Origin: Fundidesulfovibrio putealis DSM 16056
GTDB taxonomy: Bacteria; Desulfobacterota; Desulfovibrionia; Desulfovibrionales; Desulfovibrionaceae
DNA length: 64,000 nt
NCBI RefSeq assembly: GCF_000429325.1
Contig: NZ_AUBQ01000003.1
Location: 558,001-622,000, forward strand
Direction: 5' to 3'
Every line of letters begins with the position of its first letter. The stretch's first letter is position 1. Under the pieces are notes generated by a model. It did not search any database. It was given only the letters and a program-made list of their open reading frames with translations, and was not told the DNA's origin. Positions 17,577 through 26,892 of the stretch are shown here, in pieces. Position numbers and translations under genes: made by a program.

Positions 17577-17812
17577 TGAGCGTCTCGCTGGGATGTTTGG
17601 CGTTGCCGACCAGGCTGGCCGGAGCTCCCCGGATACATATTTCCTGTCTCAATTGCTGTAAACCACAAGAGTGTAAATTCCTCTGCTTTTTCCGTGGTCA
17701 AGCGGCCATCCAACCGGATTCAACCTTTACAGAATGCGGCTCACGGGGTATTGGGGGTGGCGTTTGTGACGGGGCGAACAAGGCATCACACTCTTGCCGC
17801 AGCAGGGCATCA

Positions 17813-18349
17813 ATGAACACAATCGAGGAACTTCTGGCCGCAAACCGGGAGGCCATCGTTCAGGATTGGTATCACCATATCCTGGACACCTACCCGGCTG
17901 AAACGGCCAAACTCTGGAAGAAGGGCGGCGATCCCTTCGCAAATCCCGTCGCTGTCCGCTCCCGCCAGGGCGCGGAGGCGGTGGTGCGTTATCTGACAAT
18001 GGCGGAAGACCCCAAAGCCCTGGAAGCCGTGCTGGACTTCCTGGACGAGATGATCCGGGTGCGCGCGGTGCAGAATTTCACCCCATCCCAGGCTGCGGGT
18101 TTCATTTTTCTGCTCAAGAAGGCCATGCGGGAGAAACTGTGGAGCGAGCTTAAGCGCCTGGACATCTGGGAGCAGTTCGCGGCCATGGAATCGCGCATCG
18201 ACGGGCTGGCGCTGGCCAGCCTCGATCTCTACGCGAAATGCCGCGAGAAGCTCCACGAGATCAAATACAATGATCTGGAGCGCTCGCAGGTTCAACTTCT
18301 GAAACGTGCCCAGCTCATCGTGGGCATCGGCGAGGGCGAGTCGGCTTAG
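17813..18349 (+). CDS. RsbRD-type N-terminal domain protein upstream of dsrM
   Basis: 178 residues, all helical. It opens with L-A-A-N-R-E-A-I-V-Q-D-W, typical of the RsbRD N-terminal (stressosome sensor-like) domain, and has no STAS domain. It ends 42 bases before dsrM and may be the first gene of the dsr transcript. I infer a sensory or assembly role linked to the DsrMKJOP complex; nothing in the sequence proves it. Confidence 0.75.
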   Translation: MNTIEELLAANREAIVQDWYHHILDTYPAETAKLWKKGGDPFANPVAVRSRQGAEAVVRYLTMAEDPKALEAVLDFLDEMIRVRAVQNFTPSQAAGFIFLLKKAMREKLWSELKRLDIWEQFAAMESRIDGLALASLDLYAKCREKLHEIKYNDLERSQVQLLKRAQLIVGIGEGESA

Positions 18350-18391
18350 CGGTCGACCGGGCGAAAAGGTTCAACGCGAGGTGGAGGGTAC

Positions 18392-19393
18392 ATGGCTGGA
18401 CTCATGACCGCATTACTAGCTGTCGTGGCATTGGCCGCGGTGGCGGCCCTGGGGGCCGGGGCGGGAATGTCGGGGGTGTTCGGGATAGCTGTCCCGTACG
18501 TGGCCGTCGCGATATTCGTGGCGGGATTCATCAAAAAAGTGGTCGGCTGGGCATCCACGCCTCAGCCCTTTTCAATCGCGACCACGGGCGGGCAGCAGTA
18601 CTCGCTTCCCTGGGTGAAGCAGGCGAAATTCGACAACCCTTCCACCCCTGGCCAGACGTTCGTCCGCATGGCGCTGGAAGTGCTCTGCTTCAGGAGCCTG
18701 TTCCGCAACACCAAGCTGGACAACCGCGTCGCCGAGGGCCGCGTGGCCTACGGCTCGGACAAGTCCCTGTGGCTGTTCGCGCTGATGTTCCACTACTGCT
18801 TCCTGATCGTGTTCATCAGGCACTTCCGCTTCTTCCTGGAGCCCGTGCCCTTCGTGATCACCGGCGTGGAGTTCGTCGACTCCATCCTGCAGATCGGCGT
18901 GCCCACGCTGTATCTCACCGACGTGTTCCTGGTGGTCGGCGTAACCTTCCTGCTGGCCAGGCGCCTGTGGGACCCCAAGCTGAGCTACATCTCGCTGGCC
19001 AACGACTACTTCCCCCTGTTCCTGATTCTGGCCATCGCGCTGTCTGGCATCTACATGCGCTACGTGGCCAAGGTGGACGTCATCGCCATCAAGCAGCTGG
19101 CCATCGGGCTGGTGAGCTTCAAGCCTTACATTCCGCCCAACATCGACTGGTCGTTCTACATGCACTTCTTCCTGGTGTGCGTGCTTTGGGCCTACTTCCC
19201 GTTCTCGAAGCTCATGCACCTCGGCGGCGTCTTCCTGAGCCCCACCCGGAACCTGCCCAACAACACCCGCATGGAACGCTACATCAACCCCTGGAACGAC
19301 CCCTCCATCAAGCCTCACACCTATGAGGAATACGAGGACGACTTCCGCGAGAAGATGATCGAGGCCGGCCTGCCGGTGGACAAGGAAGCCTAA
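18392..19393 (+). CDS. dsrM: DsrM, cytochrome-b-like membrane subunit
   Basis: 333 residues with about six membrane helices, resembling the NarI/HdrE family of diheme cytochrome b subunits. His residues within helices (F-H-Y-C-F-L-I-V-F-I-R-H and Y-M-H-F-F) are candidate heme ligands. It passes electrons between the menaquinone pool and DsrK in the DsrMKJOP complex, which is linked to reduction of the DsrC trisulfide. The first gene of the operon; GGTGGAGG lies 5 bases before the ATG. Confidence 0.93.
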   Translation: MAGLMTALLAVVALAAVAALGAGAGMSGVFGIAVPYVAVAIFVAGFIKKVVGWASTPQPFSIATTGGQQYSLPWVKQAKFDNPSTPGQTFVRMALEVLCFRSLFRNTKLDNRVAEGRVAYGSDKSLWLFALMFHYCFLIVFIRHFRFFLEPVPFVITGVEFVDSILQIGVPTLYLTDVFLVVGVTFLLARRLWDPKLSYISLANDYFPLFLILAIALSGIYMRYVAKVDVIAIKQLAIGLVSFKPYIPPNIDWSFYMHFFLVCVLWAYFPFSKLMHLGGVFLSPTRNLPNNTRMERYINPWNDPSIKPHTYEEYEDDFREKMIEAGLPVDKEA

Positions 19394-19432
19394 ACCGCCC
19401 CGGGCTGGGCGTATTTCCACAAGGGAGATAGT

Positions 19433-21052
19433 ATGTCGAAGATGGCGCCGCCTGAAGAACTCATGAACGTCAACTATGCCACGCCCGCCGAGGCGTGGAT
19501 GGACGTTAAGCCTGAGTTTAAACTTGGCAATTATTCGTATCCCGGCAAGCCGGATGTGCTTAAGTACCTCGGCCTGCCCAACCCCAGAGACTGGAGCCCC
19601 ACCGACGAGGACTGGAAGCTTCCGCCCGACTGGCGTGACATCATCCGGGACGGCTTCCGTGAGCTGCTCGGAAAGTATCGCTCGTTGAAGGTCTTCATGG
19701 ATGTGTGCGTGCGCTGCGGCGCGTGCGCCGACAAGTGCCACTTCTACATCGGCTCCGGCGACCCCAAGAACATGCCGGTGCTGCGTGCGGAACTGTTGCG
19801 CTCCATCTATCGCGGCGAGTTCACCGTGGCCGCCAAGATCCTGGGCAAGCTCTCCGGCTCGCGCAAGCTGGAAGAAGACGTGGTCAAAGAATGGTTCATG
19901 TACTTCTACCAGTGCACCCAGTGCCGCCGCTGCTCGCTGTACTGCCCCTACGGCATCGACACCGCCGAGATCACCTTCCTGGCGCGTGACCTGATGAACC
20001 GCATCGGCGTGAACATCAACTGGATCCTGGAGCCTGCGGCCAACTGCAACCGCACCGGCAACCACCTGGGCATCCAGCCCCACGCCTTCAAGGACATGAT
20101 GGAATTCCTGGTGGACGACATCGAGACCATCACCGGTCGCCGCGTCGAACCCAGCTTCCAGCGCAAGGGCGCGGAGATCCTGTTCATCACGCCCTCCGGC
20201 GACATCTTCGCCGAGCCCGGCATCTACACCTTCATGGGCTACCTGCTGCTGTTCGACTACCTGGACCTGGACGTCACCTGGTCCACCTACGCGTCGGAAG
20301 GCGGCAACTTCGGCTCGTTCATGAACGACAAGTGGATGAAGAAGCTGAACGCCAAGATGTACCACGAAGCCAAGCGCCTCGGCGTCAAGTACATCATCGG
20401 CGGCGAGTGCGGCCACATGTGGCGCGTGCTGAACCAGTACATGGACACCATGAACGGCCCGGCCGACTTCCTGGAAGTCCCCAAGAGCCCCATCACGGGC
20501 ACGGTGTTCGACAACGCCAAGTCCACCAAGATGATCCACCTGGTCGAGTTCACCGCCGACCTCATCAAGAACGGCAAGCTGAACCTCGACAAGAGCCGCA
20601 ACGCGGGCATCACCGCCACCTGGCACGACTCCTGTAACACCTCGCGCGGCATGGGCTTCTTCGAAGAGCCCCGCTACGTACTGGAAAACGTGGTGGAGAA
20701 GTTCGTGGACATGCCCGCACAGACCATCCGCGAGCAGACCTACTGCTGCGGCGGCGGCGCGGGCCTGAACAACGGCGAGTTCACCGAGATGCGCCTGCGC
20801 GGCGGCCTGCCCCGCGGCAACGCCCTGCGCTACGTGCAGGAGAAGTTCGACGTGAACACCATGAGCTGCATCTGCGCCATCGACCGCGCCACCCTGCCGG
20901 GCCTGGCCGACTACTGGGCCCCGGGCGTGAAGGTCACCGGCCTGCACGAGCTGGTGGGCAACGCCCTGGTCTTCGAAGGCGAGGAGCCGCGCACCATGAA
21001 CCTGCGCCAGGAAGACCTGCCCGGCATCGAAGGGTCTGAGGAGGAGGAATAA
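19433..21052 (+). CDS. dsrK: DsrK, heterodisulfide-reductase-like iron-sulfur subunit
   Basis: 539 residues, cytoplasmic. Two ferredoxin-type [4Fe-4S] motifs are seen: C-V-R-C-G-A-C-A-D-K-C near residue 93 and C-T-Q-C-R-R-C-S-L-Y-C-P near residue 162. Downstream come HdrD-like catalytic cysteine motifs (H-D-S-C-N-T-S-R-G-M-G and Y-C-C-G-G-G-A-G-L). It is the putative catalytic subunit acting on the DsrC trisulfide. Its stop overlaps the dsrJ start (TAATG). Confidence 0.95.
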   Translation: MSKMAPPEELMNVNYATPAEAWMDVKPEFKLGNYSYPGKPDVLKYLGLPNPRDWSPTDEDWKLPPDWRDIIRDGFRELLGKYRSLKVFMDVCVRCGACADKCHFYIGSGDPKNMPVLRAELLRSIYRGEFTVAAKILGKLSGSRKLEEDVVKEWFMYFYQCTQCRRCSLYCPYGIDTAEITFLARDLMNRIGVNINWILEPAANCNRTGNHLGIQPHAFKDMMEFLVDDIETITGRRVEPSFQRKGAEILFITPSGDIFAEPGIYTFMGYLLLFDYLDLDVTWSTYASEGGNFGSFMNDKWMKKLNAKMYHEAKRLGVKYIIGGECGHMWRVLNQYMDTMNGPADFLEVPKSPITGTVFDNAKSTKMIHLVEFTADLIKNGKLNLDKSRNAGITATWHDSCNTSRGMGFFEEPRYVLENVVEKFVDMPAQTIREQTYCCGGGAGLNNGEFTEMRLRGGLPRGNALRYVQEKFDVNTMSCICAIDRATLPGLADYWAPGVKVTGLHELVGNALVFEGEEPRTMNLRQEDLPGIEGSEEEE

Positions 21053-21441
21053 TGTACAACGCAAAATACATCATCCCAGGCCTGATCATATTCCTGGCCC
21101 TGGTGCTGTTCCCCTTCATCAAGGGAGTGGGACAGCCCGAGCTCAAGGTGGAGACCGAGAAGCCCAAGGACGTCAAAGAATGCATCATGAAGACCGAGAA
21201 GATGCGTGACGTGCACATGGTGCTCCTGAACGAATGGCGCGACGACGTCATCCGCAACGGCAACCGGGTGTGGAAGAACGAGGCCGGCAAGGAATTCAAC
21301 ATGAGCCTGACCAACACCTGCATGGGCTGCCACGAGAACAAGGACAAGTTCTGCGACAAGTGCCACGTCACCGTCGGCGTGAATCCTTACTGCTGGACCT
21401 GCCACAATATCTCGCCCGTGAAGAAAGAGGGGGGGAAATAA
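21052..21441 (+). CDS. dsrJ: DsrJ, triheme cytochrome c
   Basis: 129 residues with an uncleaved-looking N-terminal membrane anchor (about 6-25) and three heme-binding motifs clustered near residues 90-122: C-M-G-C-H, C-D-K-C-H and C-W-T-C-H. Periplasmic subunit of DsrMKJOP. It overlaps dsrK by one base, and dsrO starts 1 base after its stop. Confidence 0.95.
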   Translation: MYNAKYIIPGLIIFLALVLFPFIKGVGQPELKVETEKPKDVKECIMKTEKMRDVHMVLLNEWRDDVIRNGNRVWKNEAGKEFNMSLTNTCMGCHENKDKFCDKCHVTVGVNPYCWTCHNISPVKKEGGK

Positions 21442-21442
21442 C

Positions 21443-22219
21443 ATGCAAAGCTCCAGACGCGACTTCTTGAAGCTGGCTGGCGTCTCGGCCCTGGGGCTCT
21501 CGGCAGGGACCCTGGGATTCCTCGGAGAAGGAGCTCAGGCCGCCGATGCCCTCCCCAATGCCACGAACTTCGCCAAACCCATTACCGCCAAGCGCTGGGC
21601 CATGGTCATCGATACCGCCAAGTTCGATGACGCCCTGATTGCCAAGGTGATCGACTCGTGCCACACCGCGCACAACGTCCCCACCATCCCCGGCAAGCAG
21701 GAGATCAAGTGGATCTGGACCGAGGAGTTCCACGGAACGTTCACCTCCGAGCGCCCCGTGCACCTCGCCGATGCCCAGGAGCACCGCAAGTACCTGCTCT
21801 TGTGCAACCACTGCGAGAATCCTCCCTGTGTTCGCGTGTGCCCCACAAAGGCCACCTTCAAGAACAAGGAAGGCCTGGTCATCATGGACTACCACCGCTG
21901 CATCGGCTGCCGCTACTGCATGGCAGGCTGCCCCTACGGCGCGCGTAGCTTCAACTTCCAGGACCCCGAGAAGTTCGTGAAGAACATGAACCTCCTCTAT
22001 CCCCACCGCACGCGCGGCGTGGTGGAGAAGTGCACGTTCTGCGTGGAGAAGCTGGCCCAGGGGCTCATGCCCAACTGCGTGCAGGCTTCCGGCGGGGCCA
22101 TGGTATTCGGCGACCTCCAGGATCCCAATTCGCCCGTGCGCAAGATCCTGAAAGAGAAGTTCGCCATCAGACGCAACCCCAGCGCCGGCACCGAGCCCGG
22201 CGTCTTCTACATCCTCTAG
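21443..22219 (+). CDS. dsrO: DsrO, periplasmic ferredoxin subunit
   Basis: 258 residues with a Tat signal at the start (S-R-R-D-F-L-K-L-A-G). Ferredoxin motifs follow: C-x2-C-x4-C-x3-C (N-H-C-E-N-P-P-C-V-R-V-C-P), C-I-G-C-R-Y-C-M-A-G-C-P and K-C-T-F-C. It resembles NrfC/PsrB-type electron-transfer subunits and connects DsrJ to DsrP in the periplasm. The spacing to both neighbours is minimal, so it is strictly operonic. Confidence 0.94.
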   Translation: MQSSRRDFLKLAGVSALGLSAGTLGFLGEGAQAADALPNATNFAKPITAKRWAMVIDTAKFDDALIAKVIDSCHTAHNVPTIPGKQEIKWIWTEEFHGTFTSERPVHLADAQEHRKYLLLCNHCENPPCVRVCPTKATFKNKEGLVIMDYHRCIGCRYCMAGCPYGARSFNFQDPEKFVKNMNLLYPHRTRGVVEKCTFCVEKLAQGLMPNCVQASGGAMVFGDLQDPNSPVRKILKEKFAIRRNPSAGTEPGVFYIL

Positions 22220-22229
22220 GAGTGAGGCC

Positions 22230-23399
22230 ATGATCGAAAAAGCCCTCAAGGGAAGCCCTCGCTACTTCGGAGCGCTGATGGTCTTTCTGGCCATCATGGG
22301 CATCGGCGGCGGGTTCTACCTGGTGCAGCTCAACCAAGGCCTGATGATCACGGGCTTGTCCCGCGACGTCTCCTGGGGATTCTACATCGCCCAGTTCACC
22401 TACATGGTCGGCGTGGCCGCGTCCGCCGTCATGCTGGTGCTGCCCTATTACTTCCACCACTACAAAGCCTACTCCAAGATGATCATCATGGGCGAGTTCC
22501 TCGCCATCGCGGCGGTCATCATGTGTCTGGGCTTCATCGTCATCGACATCGGCCAGCCGCAGCGCATGCTGAACGTGCTGATCAACTCCACGCCCGGTTC
22601 CGTGCTCTTCTGGGACATGGTGGTCCTGAACGGCTACCTGATCCTGAACGCGGTCATCGGCTGGACCAGCCTCATGGCGTACTGGAAGCGCGTTTCGCCG
22701 CCCACGTGGGTCAAGCCCCTGGTGTACACCTCCATCATCTGGGCCTTCTCCATCCACACGGTCACGGCGTTCCTGTACGCGGGCCTGCCCGGCCGCCACT
22801 ATTGGCTCACCGCCATCCTGGCCGCCCGCTTCCTGTCCTCGGCGTTCTGCTCCGGTCCCTCGATCCTCTTGCTGCTGATGCTTCTGGCCAAGAAGCTCAC
22901 CAAGTTCGATCCGGGCAACGAGGCCATCAAGAGCCTGTCCACCACCATCACCTATGCCATGTGCGTGAACGTGTTCTTCTTCCTGCTGGAAGTGTTCACC
23001 GCGTTCTACTCGAACATGCCCGGACACATGGACCCCATCCTGTTCCTGTTCTCCGGCTTCGAGGGCCACACCTACATGACCCCGTTCATGTGGACCGCCG
23101 CCGCGCTTGGCCTGACCTCCCTGTTCCTGCTCATCCCGCCCAAGTGGCGTGAAAACAGGGACATCCTGGTCCCCGCCCTGATCATGCTGGTCATCGGCAC
23201 CTGGATCGACAAGGGCATGGGCCTGATCGCCGCAGGCTTCACCCCCAACCCCTTCGAGAAGGTCACCGAGTACCTGCCCACCGGGCCGGAACTGATGATC
23301 GCTCTGATGATCTACGCGGTGGGCGGCTTCGTGCTGACCATCCTGTGGAAGATCGCCCTGGAAGTGCGGGCCGAAGTGGAAGGCGAGCCCGGCAAGTAA
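22230..23399 (+). CDS. dsrP: DsrP, NrfD-like integral membrane subunit
   Basis: 389 residues with about ten membrane helices, belonging to the NrfD/PsrC quinone-interacting family. TAGGAGTGAGGCC precedes the ATG. It completes the DsrMKJOP transmembrane complex, and the operon ends in the strong terminator at 23428-23456. Confidence 0.94.
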   Translation: MIEKALKGSPRYFGALMVFLAIMGIGGGFYLVQLNQGLMITGLSRDVSWGFYIAQFTYMVGVAASAVMLVLPYYFHHYKAYSKMIIMGEFLAIAAVIMCLGFIVIDIGQPQRMLNVLINSTPGSVLFWDMVVLNGYLILNAVIGWTSLMAYWKRVSPPTWVKPLVYTSIIWAFSIHTVTAFLYAGLPGRHYWLTAILAARFLSSAFCSGPSILLLLMLLAKKLTKFDPGNEAIKSLSTTITYAMCVNVFFFLLEVFTAFYSNMPGHMDPILFLFSGFEGHTYMTPFMWTAAALGLTSLFLLIPPKWRENRDILVPALIMLVIGTWIDKGMGLIAAGFTPNPFEKVTEYLPTGPELMIALMIYAVGGFVLTILWKIALEVRAEVEGEPGK

Positions 23400-23427
23400 T
23401 CCGACTACGGGTTTCAGGAAAAAGACT

Positions 23428-23456
23428 AGGCCGCCCTTCCGGGCGGCCTTTTTTTG
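23428..23456 (+). terminator. Terminator of dsrMKJOP
   Basis: AGGCCGCCC-TTCC-GGGCGGCCT followed by TTTTTTT, a textbook intrinsic terminator just after dsrP. Confidence 0.95.
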
Positions 23457-23471
23457 TTCTATAAATGGCTC

Positions 23472-24392
23472 ATGCTTTGTCTTGACGGCCATGTAGACTC
23501 TTTCGCGATTCTGGATCACTTGCCGATTGCGTTGGCAGTTGTGGATGCCCGCTCTCGGGATGTGCTGATGCTCAATCATAAATTCGTCCAGCTGTCCGGG
23601 TATACGGAAGCGCAGATAACCAACGAGCGTGACTGGTTCCCGCTTGCCTATCCGGATGCCCGCTACCGCGAGCGCATCGAGCAGGCGTGGCGCAGACGGG
23701 CGAACTCCGCCTGGAACCATCAATGCGACGTCGAACCCCTGGAATCCATGGTCACTTGCGCGGACGGCCGCGTTTGCAGCATCCGCGCACATCTCGCCTG
23801 CCACCACGGCATGAACATCATCACCCTGGTGGACATCACCGACCAGAAGCAGCTCCAGGGGCAACTCCAGCAGCAGGCCTCCACGGATTCGCTCACCGGA
23901 CTCTCCAACCGCCGGGCGTTTTTTGCGGGCATGGAGCAGGTCCTTGCGCTGTCGTCGCGCCACCTTCGCCCTGTGTCCATCATGCTGGCCGACATCGACC
24001 ATTTCAAGGAAGTCAACGACACGTTCGGGCATCAGGCCGGGGACGCCGTGCTGCGCCATGTGGCGCAGCTCATTCGCAAGACCCTGCGGGCGAGCGACAT
24101 GGCCGCGCGGGTGGGCGGCGAGGAGTTCGCGCTGCTTCTCCCTGAGACCGGGCGGTCAGGAGCCTTCCGCATGGCCGACCGTCTGCGCCTGGCCATAGCC
24201 GAGAACATCTGCATCCACGGGGACCAGCCCATCCCGATCACCATCAGCTTCGGTCTGGCCTGCCTGGAAGCGCATCACTCCGGCGACGCCCCCAGCTGCG
24301 ACGAGTTCCTGCGCGCGGCGGATTCGGCCCTCTACGCCTCCAAGCGTGCAGGGCGTAACCGCGTGAGCCACCAGGAGATGCGCATTCCCTGA
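23472..24392 (+). CDS. PAS-GGDEF diguanylate cyclase
   Basis: 306 residues from the ATG at 23472; the only earlier start (TTG, 23454) lies inside the dsr terminator. Residues about 10-125 form a PAS domain, ending in the typical linker V-D-I-T-D-Q-K-Q-L. The GGDEF domain (about 140-300) has G-G-E-E-F and the I-site R-A-S-D five residues earlier, so it should be active. No transmembrane segment is seen. No clear ribosome binding site is visible. Confidence 0.85.
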   Translation: MLCLDGHVDSFAILDHLPIALAVVDARSRDVLMLNHKFVQLSGYTEAQITNERDWFPLAYPDARYRERIEQAWRRRANSAWNHQCDVEPLESMVTCADGRVCSIRAHLACHHGMNIITLVDITDQKQLQGQLQQQASTDSLTGLSNRRAFFAGMEQVLALSSRHLRPVSIMLADIDHFKEVNDTFGHQAGDAVLRHVAQLIRKTLRASDMAARVGGEEFALLLPETGRSGAFRMADRLRLAIAENICIHGDQPIPITISFGLACLEAHHSGDAPSCDEFLRAADSALYASKRAGRNRVSHQEMRIP

Positions 24393-24473
24393 ACACGCCC
24401 GGCCCCGCTCCGGCCCATGCGCGGTTATCCACGTCCCGCGACGCTCACATACAGGACAGAGTGAAGAAGTAGA

Positions 24474-24511
24474 AACGCCCCCGGACGATCCATGGACCTT
24501 CCGGGGGCGTT
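24474..24511. terminator. Bidirectional terminator
   Basis: AACGCCCCCGGA and TCCGGGGGCGTT form a perfect 12-bp stem. It serves the convergent diguanylate cyclase and VOC genes. Confidence 0.8.
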
Positions 24512-24533
24512 ATTGTCAGTTTGCCAGGGCGCG

Positions 24534-25109
24534 TCAGCTTCTGCCGAGTATCTCGCGCCCCTCGCCGGGATAGATCTTCATGTCCTCCCGGGCGATGGGC
24601 ACGGGCGCGGGCCAGTGTCCGGGCTGCGGTTCGGAGCCCTCCAGGCGCACCTGAGGAGGGTTCTTGTCCACCAGTCGGGGCTGCTTGCGCAGGTCCATGC
24701 CCGGCTGGTTCCAGCTGAACTCGATGGCGATGTTGTTGGGGTCGAAGCTGTAGAGCGACAGGATGAACCCGTGGTCTATGATCTCCGAGGCCCAGAACCC
24801 GGCGGCTTCCAGCTTGGCTTTGAGTTCCCACAGGTCGGCCCGCTCCGCCACGCCGAAGGAGATATGGTCGAAGGCGAAGGGGACCTCCACCGGAACGCCG
24901 TGGTCCTTGGGCTCAAGCGGCTTGACGTTGGGCCATTCGAAGAAGGCGATCATGTCCGTCTCGGATATCTCCAGGAAGTAGTGGCGATATCCGGGATGGC
25001 CGATGCCCGCCACCAGGCGCATGCCCAGCAGGTCCCGCCAGAAGCGGATGGTGGCTTCCATGTCGCCCGTGGCCATGGCCAGGTGGTTGATGCCGGTGAA
25101 GCGGATCAT
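24534..25109 (-). CDS. VOC (glyoxalase/dioxygenase) family protein
   Basis: 191 residues. The vicinal-oxygen-chelate fold is seen from G-I-N-H-L-A-M (about residue 9, metal-binding His) through F-D-H-I-S-F-G-V (second His region) to N-N-I-A-I-E-F-S-W (metal-binding Glu near 132). Residues 140-191 are a non-VOC tail rich in Pro. It may be a lyase, dioxygenase or antibiotic-type binder; the substrate is unknown. It lies 31 bases downstream of dapF on the same strand. Confidence 0.82.
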   Translation of the reverse strand: MIRFTGINHLAMATGDMEATIRFWRDLLGMRLVAGIGHPGYRHYFLEISETDMIAFFEWPNVKPLEPKDHGVPVEVPFAFDHISFGVAERADLWELKAKLEAAGFWASEIIDHGFILSLYSFDPNNIAIEFSWNQPGMDLRKQPRLVDKNPPQVRLEGSEPQPGHWPAPVPIAREDMKIYPGEGREILGRS

Positions 25110-25140
25110 GGGGCCTCCTCGTTCTGGACCAGCCCCGAGG

Positions 25141-25995
25141 CTAGCCCAGGCTCAGGCCGAGGGCCTTGGGATAAAGCACGCCGCTGAAACACACCTCGGC
25201 CGCACCGCGCAGGACCACGTGGCCCTCTTCCAGGCTCACCCCGAGCACTTCGCCGCCGGTGGTGGTCACGTTCACCTCGGGGCCGGAAAGCCCAAGCGAA
25301 TGGGCGATCACGGCGGAGGCGCACGCGCCGGTGCCGCAGGCGTAGGTCTCGTCTTCCACGCCGCGCTCGTAGGTGCGAAGCAGCAGGCTGCCGGAATCCT
25401 TCACGGTGACGAAGTTGGCGTTGGTGCCCTTGGGCGCGAAGGCCTCGTGGAACCGGATGGCCTTGCCCAGGCGTTTGACGTCGGCCAGGGACACGTCGTC
25501 CAGGAAGACCACGGCATGGGGAACGCCGGTGTTCACGAAGTGCACCGTGAGCTTTTCGCCGTCCACGTCCAGCACCTGTCCGGGGCGCAGATCCTGGGGG
25601 GGCGTCAGGCGCACCTTCACCTGCCCGTTGTCCAGCACCTCGGACCTGACGCCGCCTGCGTCGGTGCCCAGAACATGCTTTTTGGATGCGAAGCCCAGCA
25701 GATTACCGAGTTTGCTGGCGCAGCGCGCGCCATTGCCGCACATCTCGGCGCGCGAGCCGTCGGCGTTGTAGAAGTGCCAGCGAAAATCAAGGCCCGAGCC
25801 CTGGGGCGCGGTTTCCAGGAAGATCAGGCCGTCCGCGCCCACGCCGAAGCATTTGCGGCAGACCAGCCTGGCCCATTCGGGCATGCGTTCCACGGGAACC
25901 GCCAGCTCGCGGTTGTCGATGATCACGAAATCGTTTCCGCAGCCCTGCATCTTATGGAAGGCCACGCCCTGGCCCAGAGTGAAGTCGCACGTCAT
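25141..25995 (-). CDS. dapF: Diaminopimelate epimerase
   Basis: 284 residues from the ATG at 25995, preceded by AGGAGC. The two catalytic cysteines are seen in E-M-C-G-N-G-A-R-C and A-C-G-T-G-A-C-A-S. The K-M-Q-G-C-G-N-D-F start is also characteristic. It converts LL- to meso-diaminopimelate for lysine and peptidoglycan. It is first in a two-gene leftward unit with the VOC protein. Confidence 0.95.
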   Translation of the reverse strand: MTCDFTLGQGVAFHKMQGCGNDFVIIDNRELAVPVERMPEWARLVCRKCFGVGADGLIFLETAPQGSGLDFRWHFYNADGSRAEMCGNGARCASKLGNLLGFASKKHVLGTDAGGVRSEVLDNGQVKVRLTPPQDLRPGQVLDVDGEKLTVHFVNTGVPHAVVFLDDVSLADVKRLGKAIRFHEAFAPKGTNANFVTVKDSGSLLLRTYERGVEDETYACGTGACASAVIAHSLGLSGPEVNVTTTGGEVLGVSLEEGHVVLRGAAEVCFSGVLYPKALGLSLG

Positions 25996-26063
25996 GAAAA
26001 GCTCCTGTCGTTGTCGATTCCGGAATCTACCAGAGTCTTTCGCGCCAGGGAAGATGTTGCCGC

Positions 26064-26079
26064 TGGCACATCCCTGGCA
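26064..26079 (+). promoter_or_regulatory. Candidate sigma-54 promoter
   Basis: TGGCACATCCCTGGCA has the -24 GG (26065-26066) and -12 GC (26077-26078) with exactly ten bases between them. It matches the TGGCAC-N5-TTGCA consensus except for one base. It is 68 bases upstream of the 26147 gene. A chance match is possible in GC-rich DNA. Confidence 0.45.
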
Positions 26080-26146
26080 CTTCCCGGGTGGGCCGACACA
26101 AAGCGGGAAAATCTTGCCGCAAAGACGCATCGGCCAGGAGCGAATC

Positions 26147-26791
26147 ATGATCGGACTCTCCACAGCCATCTCCGCCGGAACCTCCCTGGCTTCTTCGGTA
26201 TTTTCGGGGATCACCAAGCACCGCCAGCAGAATCAGGACGAGCGACTGGCGCAGGGGACGCAATCCGGGCAGCTGTCGCCGGCCGAGCAGGCCAGGCTCG
26301 CCAGGGCCGACTCCCGAAACGACGCGCGCATAAACCAGGCCATGGCCGACGGGACCATGGACGCCGGGGAATTTGCGCGCATCATGCAGGCCCAGAACGT
26401 CGAGAGCGCCCGCATCGCCAAGCTCAAGAGCGACGCCGACAACGCCGCCAAGCCGCTGGACGCGCAAGCGCAGACAGTGGCCCTGGAAGCCTTCCAGAAG
26501 CGCCAGGAGAGCATCGACGCGCGCCTGCAGAAGGGCGTCGAATCCGGCAAGATCACCTCCGACGAGAAGTCGGCGGTTGAAAAGGCCCAGGCCGAAGCCC
26601 AGAGCCTGATCGACAAGGTCATGGCCGACAACGTGCTCACCCGTGGCGAGTTCGGTCAGGTGATGGGCTCGCTGGACGTGGCCAGCAGGCAGGTGGCCTC
26701 CTCGCGCTACGGGCAGGCCGGGGTCTCCGCTCCCACGGTGGCCGCGTCGGCCCCTCCGGCCAACTACAAGCCTCTGAGCGTCACTGTATAA
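26147..26791 (+). CDS. Unknown helical protein, tandem paralogue 1
   Basis: 214 residues from the ATG at 26147, preceded by CCAGGAG. The protein contains two repeats of about 75 residues, each with a D-E/D-A-R-L...G...S-G-x-L/I-S/T stretch followed about 25 residues later by A-D-x-x-x-x-x-G-E-F (A-D-G-T-M-D-A-G-E-F; A-D-N-V-L-T-R-G-E-F). The pattern suggests long antiparallel helices, loosely like EF-hand half-sites without a full acidic loop. There is no signal peptide. It ends in S-V-T-V. Family and function are unknown; its sister gene follows at 26893. Confidence 0.8.
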   Translation: MIGLSTAISAGTSLASSVFSGITKHRQQNQDERLAQGTQSGQLSPAEQARLARADSRNDARINQAMADGTMDAGEFARIMQAQNVESARIAKLKSDADNAAKPLDAQAQTVALEAFQKRQESIDARLQKGVESGKITSDEKSAVEKAQAEAQSLIDKVMADNVLTRGEFGQVMGSLDVASRQVASSRYGQAGVSAPTVAASAPPANYKPLSVTV

Positions 26792-26892
26792 ACGGCGCGA
26801 GCATTCCGGCAAAGACCGGACGGCCCGGTACGGACGCCGGGCGCATCCCAGATGAAGCGACTCTCGAAAAGCCTCCGGGCAAAGGGCGAAGA

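Noticed and set aside
18572-21064. An 830-codon open frame on the minus strand across dsrM and dsrK
   Set aside because: It is antisense to two well-identified genes, has His/Val/Gly/Ala-rich shadow composition and no family motif. High GC keeps such frames open.
22167-24059. A 630-codon minus-strand open frame across dsrP and the diguanylate cyclase
   Set aside because: Antisense to strongly supported genes and spans a terminator; composition is that of a shadow frame.
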